Part shown: positions 30,695 to 38,159 of the stretch, one piece after another
Position numbering within the stretch: the stretch's first letter is position 1
Layout: every line of letters starts with the position of its first letter
Origin: a virus
IMG/VR virus record: IMGVR_UViG_3300045950_000330
Coordinates: 1 to 47,389 of that record
Strand: one strand, 5' to 3'
Length of the DNA: 47,389 nucleotides
Notes under the pieces: model-generated
Seen by the model: the letters and a program-made list of their open reading frames with translations, nothing else
Databases searched by the model: none
What the model was told of the DNA's origin: nothing
Position numbers and translations under genes: made by a program

Positions 30695-30921
30695 GAAAAA
30701 AATAGCGTCATCTTGTTTTTGAACGCAAACACAAACACTTAATTACAGTCAGTGACGCTATGACGCTTTTTTAGGGTCTATACGCGCAAGGAAATTTGAA
30801 AGAGACCAATCTTTCTCACGCATCGCTATACGCACGCGCGCGCGAAAAAGCGTCACAGCGTCATCGGCGCTTGCCAAGCCCTTGATGTTCCGCCCCTTTC
30901 CCCCATGACGCTTGCAAAACA

Positions 30922-30958
30922 AAAGCGTCACGATAGTGTCATAGCGTCATCGCAACCG
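30922..30958. repeat. 37-base inverted repeat, right arm
   Basis: Perfect reverse complement of 30658-30694, including flanking AAAG and CAACCG ends. The 227 bases between arms hold six further TGACGCT/AGCGTCA copies and the AT-rich stretch. Confidence 0.95.
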
Positions 30959-31054
30959 GCCGGCGAATGCCGGCCAAGCGAGCCGCGCGGCGCGCCACAT
31001 CGCGACGGCCCGCCAATAGCACGGCGCGCGGCATGTGAGAGAGGATGGGTGCAA

Positions 31055-32920
31055 TCATATCGGCACATCGTCGTCGCTCGGCGGCGGCGGATCGTGCGGC
31101 GCCGAGGCCGGCTTGCGCGCCATTACCTGTTTGAACCGCACGTTGATATATTGACGCACCGACGCGGAGCGCGCGCGCTGGAAACCCTTTTGAATGAGCG
31201 CGCGCCCGAACGCCTGCTCTTTCCAAGGCCGCACGCTATTTTCGTCGCACCATCCGTCGAAACAGTTATACATATCGCGTGCGGTGATCGTGCAGGGCGG
31301 ATCGCCGTCCGCCGGCGGCGGCACGATCTCGATGCAGTCGCGGATGAAACCGCCGACGGGGTCCATCTCCTCGCGATAATCGGCCGTCGCATCCGCCACT
31401 TCGGACGGAATTTGCAGGCCCTCGCGCAGATAGCGCAAGGCTCCCTCGATCAGCCAATTGAGGATGCCGGATCGTTCTCCCCACAGCTCGGCCAATACGT
31501 CTTCGATCGGCCGACGATCGGCCTCGGCGATCTGCACGGGCCACGGTACGATGCGCATGCGGCGCCAAATGCCGTGATCGACGCCGGAAATCTGCGGCTT
31601 GTGGTTGCCGGAGAGCGCCAGCTTGAATACGGGCCGGAACTCGAAAAATCCCTTCTGCAGATGCCGCACCAGCATCGGCTCGCCGCCGGTCATCGTCTTG
31701 ATCATCGATTCGTCGAAACGATCGGTCGGTTTCGGCTCGGATGCGCGCACGAGCCGCGCGCCCGGAAGACGCGCAACGTCGGGCGTCGCCTGGTCGCCGC
31801 GCCGGCCGAATCCCATTTCGGCGAGCGATGCGAATTGCAGGGTTTGCGCATACGGCCCCATGATGCGGCAGACCAGATCGAGAAAGGTGGACTTGCCGTT
31901 GCCGCCAGACCCGACGTTGAACACGAGACATTGTTCGCCGGCGAGGCCAAGCAGCGCATAGCCGTGATAAATTTGCAGGAAATCGCGCACCGGCCGCGCC
32001 GGCTGGAATTTGTCAAGGAACGCCATAAAGCGCGGACATTGCGCCTGCGCATCGAAGATGACCGGCGCGCATTTGGCGATCAGATCGTCTGGATCGTGCG
32101 GACGCAATTCGACCCGCGCCGTATAACGTTTCGCGTCGGGGTCTGGACATTCGAGATCGAGTTCGCGCACGAAATGCAGCGTACCGTTCTCGACGTTAAA
32201 CGCCAGCGGATCGGCATCGAGCGCGGTCGGATCGATCGTCCGGTGCGGCAAGGCTTGCGCGAGCATGCCGGCGATACGCGAGGCGTTGCCGGACGATACG
32301 CTGAATCGGCGACGGGCGATTTGGCGCTTCTGCAATTGCTCGCGCGCGAAGCGGCCTTGCTCGATCGCATATTCGAGGGCGTGCGCCTTTTTCCTTGTCT
32401 CATCGCTCCATTGATCGCGCGGCCCCGGCAACCGTTCGAGCGCGGCGGCAGCATCCTCGGCGGCGTCCATCGCCGCCTTCTCATGCGGCGTCGCGGTCAG
32501 ATAATCCGCCTCCAGCGCGATGCGCGCGGCGGTCTTTTGCGCGCACAACGTCGCACGCTCGGCGCCGCCGGACAGTTCCCAGCAGCGGCCGGTCCAGTAA
32601 TGCCAGCCGACTTCGCGCACGTGCAACAGCTCGCGGCCGAAATATCGCAGAAGCCTTTGCCCGTTGCCGGTGTCGTTTTGCGGCTCGCGCGCGCAAGCCT
32701 CGATGGCGGCATTGTCGACCTTGCGCATCTCGTCGTGATCGAGATGGTGCGGCAGCATTTCGGCATCGTCGTCGCTCGGCCCGTAATCGGGGGCGCCCTC
32801 CTCGTAAGGGGCTTCGGGGAACGCCGCCGGCGGCAGATTAAAATCGCCACCATCGATCATGTCGGCGATCAGGCGGGCATTGTCCGGATTGTTCTTGTTA
32901 TCGGCAGTCACGATGCGCAT
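31055..32920 (-). CDS. P4/D5-type replicative helicase (SF3, primase C-terminal family)
   Basis: A 621-residue protein. After an acidic N-terminus (about 20-70), a D5-N-like region contains WHYWTGRCWEL and PLAFNVENGTLHFVRELDLECPDPDAKRYTARVELRPHDPDDLIAKCAPV. The SF3 helicase core follows with Walker A GSGGNGKST (337-345), a Walker B region near GARLVRASEPK, and ALSGNHKPQISGVDHGIWRRMRIVPWPV, the sensor region. The C-terminal part (DMYNCFDGWCDENSVRPW) is typical of phage/plasmid primase P4-family proteins. It should unwind the origin located just downstream. Its ATG lies inside a 40-base direct repeat and overlaps the stop of the inserted gene. Confidence 0.92.
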   Translation of the reverse strand: MRIVTADNKNNPDNARLIADMIDGGDFNLPPAAFPEAPYEEGAPDYGPSDDDAEMLPHHLDHDEMRKVDNAAIEACAREPQNDTGNGQRLLRYFGRELLHVREVGWHYWTGRCWELSGGAERATLCAQKTAARIALEADYLTATPHEKAAMDAAEDAAAALERLPGPRDQWSDETRKKAHALEYAIEQGRFAREQLQKRQIARRRFSVSSGNASRIAGMLAQALPHRTIDPTALDADPLAFNVENGTLHFVRELDLECPDPDAKRYTARVELRPHDPDDLIAKCAPVIFDAQAQCPRFMAFLDKFQPARPVRDFLQIYHGYALLGLAGEQCLVFNVGSGGNGKSTFLDLVCRIMGPYAQTLQFASLAEMGFGRRGDQATPDVARLPGARLVRASEPKPTDRFDESMIKTMTGGEPMLVRHLQKGFFEFRPVFKLALSGNHKPQISGVDHGIWRRMRIVPWPVQIAEADRRPIEDVLAELWGERSGILNWLIEGALRYLREGLQIPSEVADATADYREEMDPVGGFIRDCIEIVPPPADGDPPCTITARDMYNCFDGWCDENSVRPWKEQAFGRALIQKGFQRARSASVRQYINVRFKQVMARKPASAPHDPPPPSDDDVPI

Positions 32921-32946
32921 TCCCCGTTGGCTTGCAGAAGATCATT
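32907..32946. repeat. 40-base direct repeat, copy 1
   Basis: Identical over 40 bases to 33353-33392; flanking bases differ at both ends. It contains the helicase start codon and the overlapping stop of the inserted gene. The spacing between copies is 446 bases. Confidence 0.97.
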
Positions 32947-33366
32947 AGAGCGGGTTCGGCGGCGCGAGACATATAACCAATCCCGACGCCTCGGAATCTT
33001 CACGATATGTCGCGCCAGAGCAAAAAAAATAAAATCAAGACCGATCGGTCTTTCCAAATATTCTTCAATAGGTGCAAGCGGCCCTTCCTCGCCACGCAAT
33101 TGCCAATACCTCAAACGGCGTTCAGCGCGGCGGCTGTAATTCGATAAAGTCCAAAGAGATACGCCCAAAAGCTTAGCCGCAGCGCAGCGCGCGGCGGGCG
33201 CGGCGCCGAAAGCGGCGGCGCACGCGCGCTCAAATTCAAAGAAAGCCTGATCTTCGGCCACGGCGCGCGGGATTCCGGCATCAATCCAGTAGCGCGCGCG
33301 GCGATGAATTTGATCCGCAACAGACGGATGCACGGTTTCAACTTCTCTTATTGTCACGATGCGCAT
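32908..33366 (-). CDS. Unknown HTH-like protein, inserted cassette gene
   Basis: A 152-residue protein. A helix-turn-helix-like stretch AAAKLLGVSLWTLSNYSRRAERRLRYWQL lies at about residues 60-90, after a charged helical region (AEDQAFFEFERACAAAFG). The rest includes PIEEYLERPIGLDFIFFALARHIVKIPRRRDWLYVSRRR. Its first five residues (MRIVT) equal those of the helicase, and its last twelve (NDLLQANGECAS) equal those of the primase, because the gene lies between two copies of a 40-base repeat. The codons in the middle are less GC-rich than neighbours (TTTTTTTTGCTCT-like stretches, AAAATAAAATC region), suggesting transfer. Function unknown. Confidence 0.7.
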   Translation of the reverse strand: MRIVTIREVETVHPSVADQIHRRARYWIDAGIPRAVAEDQAFFEFERACAAAFGAAPAARCAAAKLLGVSLWTLSNYSRRAERRLRYWQLRGEEGPLAPIEEYLERPIGLDFIFFALARHIVKIPRRRDWLYVSRRRTRSNDLLQANGECAS

Positions 33367-33392
33367 TCCCCGTTGGCTTGCAGAAGATCATT
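33353..33392. repeat. 40-base direct repeat, copy 2
   Basis: Second copy of the repeat at 32907-32946. It encodes the last residues of the primase (FNDLLQANGECAS) and the start codon of the inserted gene. Recombination between copies would delete 446 bases and fuse primase and helicase in the overlapping stop-start order. Confidence 0.97.
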
Positions 33393-34613
33393 GAAATCGA
33401 GGCCCGCCGGCGCAAAGCGCACGGCGACGCGGCGGCCGGCGCGCGCATGACGGGCGGCGGCGCGGCGCAAGGCCATTTGCGTCGCGAAAGGATCGGAATC
33501 GCCGTCGCCGAGCAGGATCAATTCGGCGACCGTCTCCGGCACCGGCATTGCCGGTGAATCCATGTCCGGTGCGGGGCCGGGCACGCGGCGCGGGCGGCCG
33601 GTTTCGGTTCTCAGGTCCGGATGCGGCACCGTTTCGAGCGCCTTGCCTGCGAGGTTGCCGAGATCGACGCCGCAGCGAAACGCCGTCTTTTCCAGATTCC
33701 GGCCGGCGGCCTTCAAGGCCGTAAAAACGGCCAGAACCGTCTCGATCCCCTCGCCGGCGATCAGACGCGCGGCCCGATCGATCGGGCATCCGCCGAGATC
33801 GATAAAGCCGCCCTTTTTGCTGCCGCGCACCTTTTTGCTCGGCGCCGCCGCGCCGATCGTGTGATCGAGAATGACGGCCTTGCCCTTCGGGCCGGCCGGA
33901 TCGAGCCAGGTAAAATGCAGCCCGGCAAAGCGGCCGGACGGCCCGATAATCGCGGCGAGCATGGCCGGCCCGCGATGCAACAGCACCGGCTCGAACTCGC
34001 GGCCATCCGCAAACAACGGCGCATCCGGCATGAACCGCAATTGCGCATTGTCGGGAGCATCGAGGCCGCGCCCACGCAAGTAATCCTCGACCGGCGATCC
34101 GCGCCACGGCGCCGCGCGGCGCCAAAAATCGTAAAGCCGCCTTCGCTCGCGCTCGCGATAGTCGTGCGCCTGGCGCTCGCGATCGCGCTCAAGGCGCCAG
34201 CCGGCACGCCAAGCGGCGGCAAGCGCGCCTTGCAGGCGATTGGGCGGCACTTCGGTATCGCCCCGGCGAAACGCCGCCGCTCCCTCGCGCTTGGCGCTCA
34301 AAGGCGTATCCTCGGCCGCGCGTGCGCCGCCGAGGCGTTCGATCGCCGCCATGAAATCGATGCCCTCGCGCCTCATCACAAGCTTGATCACGTCGCCGCC
34401 GTCGTCGCAGACCGCGCAAACCCATTTCTCGGCGCCGCACTCGAAACGGCCGGCCGACTTTGACGCGGAATTGCGCGAGCAAATCGGGCACGGTCCCACA
34501 TGCGTGAAGCCGCCGCCGCGACGGGCGCGCAGGCGCACCCATTCGCCGGCGATCACATGCACCGGATTGCGCGCTTTCAGATCGGCAAGATCGGACTCGC
34601 TCAGCCGCCGCAT
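33354..34613 (-). CDS. Zinc-finger/Toprim DNA primase
   Basis: A 419-residue primase. The N-terminus has a CHC2-like zinc site: PCPICSRN (C42, C45) and FECGAEKWVCAVCDDGGDVIKLVM (C66, C69), with FMAAIERLGG after it. A basic helical segment (WRLERDRERQAHDYRERERRRLYDFW) follows. The Toprim part shows LIAGEGIETVLAVFTALKAAG (catalytic Glu) and ELILLGDGDSDPFATQMALRRAAARHARAGRRVAVRFAPAGLDFNDLL (DGD motif). It makes RNA primers. It probably works with the helicase encoded just downstream as a split P4 alpha-like pair. It overlaps the methyltransferase stop. Confidence 0.9.
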   Translation of the reverse strand: MRRLSESDLADLKARNPVHVIAGEWVRLRARRGGGFTHVGPCPICSRNSASKSAGRFECGAEKWVCAVCDDGGDVIKLVMRREGIDFMAAIERLGGARAAEDTPLSAKREGAAAFRRGDTEVPPNRLQGALAAAWRAGWRLERDRERQAHDYRERERRRLYDFWRRAAPWRGSPVEDYLRGRGLDAPDNAQLRFMPDAPLFADGREFEPVLLHRGPAMLAAIIGPSGRFAGLHFTWLDPAGPKGKAVILDHTIGAAAPSKKVRGSKKGGFIDLGGCPIDRAARLIAGEGIETVLAVFTALKAAGRNLEKTAFRCGVDLGNLAGKALETVPHPDLRTETGRPRRVPGPAPDMDSPAMPVPETVAELILLGDGDSDPFATQMALRRAAARHARAGRRVAVRFAPAGLDFNDLLQANGECAS

Positions 34614-35866
34614 GCGACCCCCTCGGCCGCCGCGATGCGCGACAAAATCCAGCGCATCACCGGCACCGCCATCGAATTGCCGTAAGCCTTGTATTGCGGC
34701 CCGTCCGGAGGCGGATCGAAACGCTCCATCGCCTCGACCGACGAAAATCCGAGATAGGCGGCCATCGCCGAGCGATCGGCGGCGTCAAGAAAGACCGCGC
34801 CGCCATAGCCGGGAATGCACGTATGATCGTCGGGAAAACCCTGCAGACGCGCGCATTCGCGCACGGTCAGACGGCGAACGCCGGACGGCGTGGACACCGC
34901 CGGCGGAATGCCGCCGTTGGCGTGCGAGGATGCATAACCGCCGGCGCGGAGCGTCGGCGACTGATCGACGATCGCATCGCCGCCATAATCTTTCGACGAA
35001 AACGCGATCAGCGTCTCGGTGGCAAAATCGAGCCGCACACCGGCTTTTGCGGTCAGCGTGGTCGCAACGTCGATCGGGCCGCCGCTATTGTTGCCGCCGT
35101 AGGCGCTCGAATCTAAAACGGCTCCGAACCCGCAGCCGCCATCAACTCTCGCATCAATCGCTCCGGCAATTTCTTGCCCCGTCTTGCGGCGCGGCGGAGA
35201 ATCCCCCTGCACGCTTTTGCGCTCAAAAAGTATCGCGACGGGATCGCCCCCACCTCCAAGACTTGCGACAACGAACACACGCTTGCGGCGTTGGGCCAAT
35301 CCGAAATATTGAGCGTCGAAAACCCGCCAAGCCGCCCGTGCCCACGGCCCGGCAACCATACCTGCACGCGACCATGCACCCCCCGTATCGACAGGCAGGG
35401 CATCGTCTGCGCCGACAAGTCCGCCCAGAAAACACCCGAATGCGTTATCGACGGTGTTGAGAATTCCGGGGACGTTTTCCCAGACGAGCCAAACAGATCG
35501 GCCGCCGGCGCGGGCGCGCGCTTTCCTGACCGCATGCAAGAACCTCAAAAATTCCAGCGTGAGATTGCCGCGCGCATCGGCGAGGGATCGCCTTTTGCCC
35601 GCGAACGAAAAAGCCTGACAGGGCGTGCCGGCGACGATCAAATCGGGGAAAGGAATGCCGAGCCGACGCAAATGCCGCACGCGCAAGGCCGTCATGTCGC
35701 CCCACAACAGATGCGGCGCCGGCCCGCGCCGCGCATCGCGACAGCCAAACCGATGCGCCAGCACCGCGCGCGGAAAACCATCGATCTCGCTCGCCAGTCG
35801 CCAATCGACGAACGGCGCCGCCATTTCCGGCGCGCCGATACCGCTGCAAAAGGTTGCGCCGATCAC
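34601..35866 (-). CDS. DNA cytosine-5 methyltransferase
   Basis: A 421-residue C5-methyltransferase with all main motifs in order: I FCSGIG (residues 6-11), IV GTPCQAFSFAG with catalytic Cys83, VI WENVPG (129-134), VIII AQRRKRVFVV (191-200), a variable target region with FSSKDYGGDAIVDQSPTLRAGG, IX LTVRECARLQGFPDD, and X YKAYGNSMAVPVMRWI. It transfers methyl from SAM to cytosine C5. No restriction nuclease is next to it, so it is an orphan, likely for protection of phage DNA or control. GTG at 35866 is the start because it overlaps the previous TGA (GTGA) and puts motif I at the usual distance. Confidence 0.93.
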   Translation of the reverse strand: MIGATFCSGIGAPEMAAPFVDWRLASEIDGFPRAVLAHRFGCRDARRGPAPHLLWGDMTALRVRHLRRLGIPFPDLIVAGTPCQAFSFAGKRRSLADARGNLTLEFLRFLHAVRKARARAGGRSVWLVWENVPGILNTVDNAFGCFLGGLVGADDALPVDTGGAWSRAGMVAGPWARAAWRVFDAQYFGLAQRRKRVFVVASLGGGGDPVAILFERKSVQGDSPPRRKTGQEIAGAIDARVDGGCGFGAVLDSSAYGGNNSGGPIDVATTLTAKAGVRLDFATETLIAFSSKDYGGDAIVDQSPTLRAGGYASSHANGGIPPAVSTPSGVRRLTVRECARLQGFPDDHTCIPGYGGAVFLDAADRSAMAAYLGFSSVEAMERFDPPPDGPQYKAYGNSMAVPVMRWILSRIAAAEGVACGG

Positions 35867-36183
35867 TCCAACTCCCCCTGCCCATCGACCGCATCGGCCG
35901 CCGCCATCTCCGCCGCACGGCGGTCGGCTTCGGCGATCGCGCACAAGGCGGCCTTGATCTCGGCGCTGTTACCGACTCGATCAATTGTCTTACCGAGCGC
36001 TGACCATATCCGCTCACGGCGTCGCATCAGCGCCGCGAGCGCGGCGTTGCCTTCCTTGGCATGCAAGCCGGCCCAAATCTCGGCGCGCGCGCGCTCGCCC
36101 TCGATCGCGAGCCACATATCATTGAAGGTGATTTTTTCGGCCGGGGACGCCCCAGCCGGAGGGGTTGTGGGGTTTTCAGTCAT
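35863..36183 (-). CDS. Unknown small helical protein
   Basis: A 106-residue protein, mostly helical and charged: ITFNDMWLAIEGERARAEIWAGLHAKEGNAALAALMRRRERIWSALGKTIDRVGNSAEIKAALCAIAEADRRAAEM. It shares ATGA with the upstream DUF550-type gene and GTGA with the methyltransferase, so it is translated as part of the early operon. No family recognised. Confidence 0.65.
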   Translation of the reverse strand: MTENPTTPPAGASPAEKITFNDMWLAIEGERARAEIWAGLHAKEGNAALAALMRRRERIWSALGKTIDRVGNSAEIKAALCAIAEADRRAAEMAAADAVDGQGELE

Positions 36184-36881
36184 CCGCCGTCCGGATCGTC
36201 TGCAACGGCATCAACACGCGGGCACGGATGCGGCGCGCGCACATGCTCGATCGCCTTATCGGGATCGGCGGTGCGCCAGTCCGGCCAGTCACGACTCTCA
36301 TTCTTGGTTTGCTTGGCGGCGATGACGGCGGCGATCGCCTCCGGAGAATGGCCGGCGCGGTGCGCACCGTCGATCGCCAGCAAGATCACGTCAACCCATT
36401 CAGAAAGATCGAGCGGTTTTGCCTCGATCTCTCTCAGTTCCTTGCGAATGTGATCGATGACGCCCTTTGTGCGCTGCCCCGGCCCGAATGTCTTGAGCGA
36501 GAATGCGCGTTGCCGCGCGATATGCGCGATCAGATCAAAGAAAGGTCCGGCACGGTCCAGCGCCGCAAGAGCTTCGCGAGCTATCCGGCCGAGATCACCG
36601 TCATACTCGATCTCATCCTCAGACGTGGTGCCGCACACCCGACGATCGAGCGCGATGATCTGCCGAAGGCGATCGGCGATCAGCGCGCGATCACCAAGGC
36701 CGCCGCGCCTTTGTTGCTCGATATAGGCCGAGATCAAAAGATCATCATCATAATCCGGCTTGGCCGGAATGCTGGCGCGCGCGTGCGGCTCATTCCGGAA
36801 ATGCGAATTGATCAGCCGTTGCGCGATCTCGCGCGCCTCATCATGCGAGATCGGCCGCTTGGTCAGGATATCGTGGCTCAT
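36180..36881 (-). CDS. DUF550-type dATP/dGTP pyrophosphohydrolase (MazG-like)
   Basis: A 233-residue protein. The C-terminal half (about 115-215) has the DUF550 pattern: FFDLIAHIARQRAFSLKTFGPGQRTKGVIDHIRKELREIEAKPLDLSEWVDVILLAIDGAHRAGHSPEAIAAVIAAKQTKNESRDWPDW. It contains the ExxxE plus EWVD metal-binding residues of all-alpha NTP pyrophosphatases. The N-terminal half (ISHDEAREIAQRLINSHFRNE, YIEQQRRGGLGDRALIADRLRQIIALD) is a helical accessory part. The family is annotated as dATP/dGTP pyrophosphohydrolase. ATG 36881 is used. Confidence 0.8.
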   Translation of the reverse strand: MSHDILTKRPISHDEAREIAQRLINSHFRNEPHARASIPAKPDYDDDLLISAYIEQQRRGGLGDRALIADRLRQIIALDRRVCGTTSEDEIEYDGDLGRIAREALAALDRAGPFFDLIAHIARQRAFSLKTFGPGQRTKGVIDHIRKELREIEAKPLDLSEWVDVILLAIDGAHRAGHSPEAIAAVIAAKQTKNESRDWPDWRTADPDKAIEHVRAPHPCPRVDAVADDPDGG

Positions 36882-36929
36882 GTCGCCTTGCCTCAAAAAG
36901 CCGGCCGCCCGCCGGCGGGGTTGCGGGGT

Positions 36930-37298
36930 TTAGCGCGAGCGCGGCAGGGGATGCCCCACCGCCTCAAACCATTGCTCGATCGTGAATGTGAGCGCCGCAC
37001 ACGCCTTGCCGAAATCGGTCGCCGGCGACGGCATCGGCCGCGAGCCGGGCAGAAAGCAAAGCCATGTGTAATCGTAGCGAAGGCCCTCCGGCGCCGGATG
37101 AATGGCGCCGATCGTCAGCACGCCGAGGCGCGCGGCGTGATGCCCGCCCTTGGAGACGTATTCGATGCGCGGGCGGCCGGCGGCATCCGCCGCCCGCAAG
37201 GCGTCGTCACGATCGACGCGGCCTTGCCGCCGCGCGTCGCCGGCGCGCGAGGCGTAGTCCGCATTCGGCTTTCGTGGTTGCTTCGGACGTGGCCCCAT
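36930..37298 (-). CDS. Unknown early protein
   Basis: A 122-residue protein starting MGPRPKQPRKPNADYASRAGDARRQG. The basic N-terminus is followed by ALRAADAAGRPRIEYVSKGGHHAARLGVLTIGAIHPAPEGLRYDYTWLCFLPGSRPMPSPATDFGKACAALTFTIEQWFEAVG, a beta-rich fold with a final helix. It starts within the stop of the small membrane protein gene (TAATG), so is coupled to it. No family recognised. Confidence 0.6.
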   Translation of the reverse strand: MGPRPKQPRKPNADYASRAGDARRQGRVDRDDALRAADAAGRPRIEYVSKGGHHAARLGVLTIGAIHPAPEGLRYDYTWLCFLPGSRPMPSPATDFGKACAALTFTIEQWFEAVGHPLPRSR

Positions 37299-37474
37299 TA
37301 CTTTTCCCCTTGATCCGGCCCGTCGATATCGGCCTTGACCGCAAAAGCGACGGCCGCCGCCGCGCCGAACAAGATGCCGGCGACCATGCCGCGCGCCATG
37401 CCGACAGCTTGCGTGCCGGCGGCGGCGGTGATCGCTGCGAGCGTTGCCGCCGTGAGCGCGCGATCGAGCGTCAT
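37298..37474 (-). CDS. Small Ala-rich membrane protein
   Basis: A 58-residue frame: MTLDRALTAATLAAITAAAGTQAVGMARGMVAGILFGAAAAVAFAVKADIDGPDQGEK. It has one or two hydrophobic segments. Start and stop both overlap neighbours by one base (TGATG with the HD gene, TAATG with the next), which is strong support for translation although it is short. Function unknown. Confidence 0.6.
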   Translation of the reverse strand: MTLDRALTAATLAAITAAAGTQAVGMARGMVAGILFGAAAAVAFAVKADIDGPDQGEK

Positions 37475-38145
37475 CACACAAGACCCTCAACGGCGGCGGC
37501 GTGCAGGAAGGCGACAAAGGCGCGATCCGCCGGCCAGCACTCGATCATGACGCCGAGCGGCCCGCCTTTCGGTTGCCGCCATTTTTCCGGCGGCGGCCCC
37601 ATGATCTGCGCAATCTCATCATTGAGGATCGCGTCATCGAGCGCCTTGACCGCATCCGGCATCGGCCACGGGAAATCAAAGCGCTCGGCGCAGACGTGCA
37701 TGATCCGATCCTCGATCTCGCGATAATTCGCGAGATCGCCCTTGATCGGGCGCGGCACGTCCACAAGATAAGCCTCGCTCGAATCGTGCATCAGCACCGC
37801 GCGGCGGACGGCGGCCGGCTGATCAGCCATGCGAGCAAAGCGCCACATCTTGACGCTATGCTCGGCGACCGTCTCGACGCCGATCGACTGACAGGAATAG
37901 CGCGCATTGCGCAGCCCGGCCGCGATATCGAGAATATGAAAATCACCCGGCCTTGGATCGAGCGCGTAGAATTTCCGGCCGGTGAATGTCTGAATCCAGT
38001 CGCCGCGCCGATCCGCCGCCGGCGCCGGCGCCGATTGAACCGCGCACGGCACCATGCCGGCCGGTTCCGGCAGATCGTGCATGTAGAGATCGCCGTCAAA
38101 CACGCGCCGATAGCCGTCACGGCAAAAACCGCATTGCGCATTCAT
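37474..38145 (-). CDS. HD-domain phosphohydrolase (YfbR/DatZ-like)
   Basis: A 223-residue protein. The N-terminus has CGFCRDG (C5, C8) and a possible metal knuckle. From residue 50, WIQTFTGRKFYALDPRPGDFHILDIAAGLRNARYSCQS leads to the HD core: ETVAEHSVKM (H96), LMHDSSEAYLVDVPRPIKG (H120, D121, E124) and DRIMHVCAERFDF with a later LDDAILNDE (D). This fits HD nucleotide phosphohydrolases such as YfbR and phage DatZ, which act on dNMPs or dATP. Substrate cannot be read from sequence. AAGGAA is upstream of the ATG. It is one of three nucleotide hydrolases in the prophage. Confidence 0.82.
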   Translation of the reverse strand: MNAQCGFCRDGYRRVFDGDLYMHDLPEPAGMVPCAVQSAPAPAADRRGDWIQTFTGRKFYALDPRPGDFHILDIAAGLRNARYSCQSIGVETVAEHSVKMWRFARMADQPAAVRRAVLMHDSSEAYLVDVPRPIKGDLANYREIEDRIMHVCAERFDFPWPMPDAVKALDDAILNDEIAQIMGPPPEKWRQPKGGPLGVMIECWPADRAFVAFLHAAAVEGLV

Positions 38146-38159
38146 GGAGAGATTCCTTT

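Larger units (their letters stand above)
30658..30958. other. Candidate replication origin with iterons
   Basis: The 414-base gap at 30641-31054 carries no gene. Within it lie ten copies of TGACGCT or its complement: at 30667, 30686, 30704, 30753, 30761, 30849, 30857, 30906, 30924 and 30943. They are bounded by perfect 37-base inverted repeats. The part at 30691-30750 is AT-rich, with A and T tracts unlike the rest of the window, as for a DNA-unwinding element. It lies just after the helicase gene. Iterons plus AT-rich stretch next to a primase-helicase pair are the normal signs of a phage or plasmid origin. Initiator binding is inferred. The remaining 96 bases (30959-31054) are GC-rich without visible features. 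Confidence 0.72.

Noticed and set aside
32907-33392. Insertion sequence
   Set aside because: The 40-base direct repeats flank a gene with no transposase features and there are no terminal inverted repeats; segment duplication/recombination fits better.
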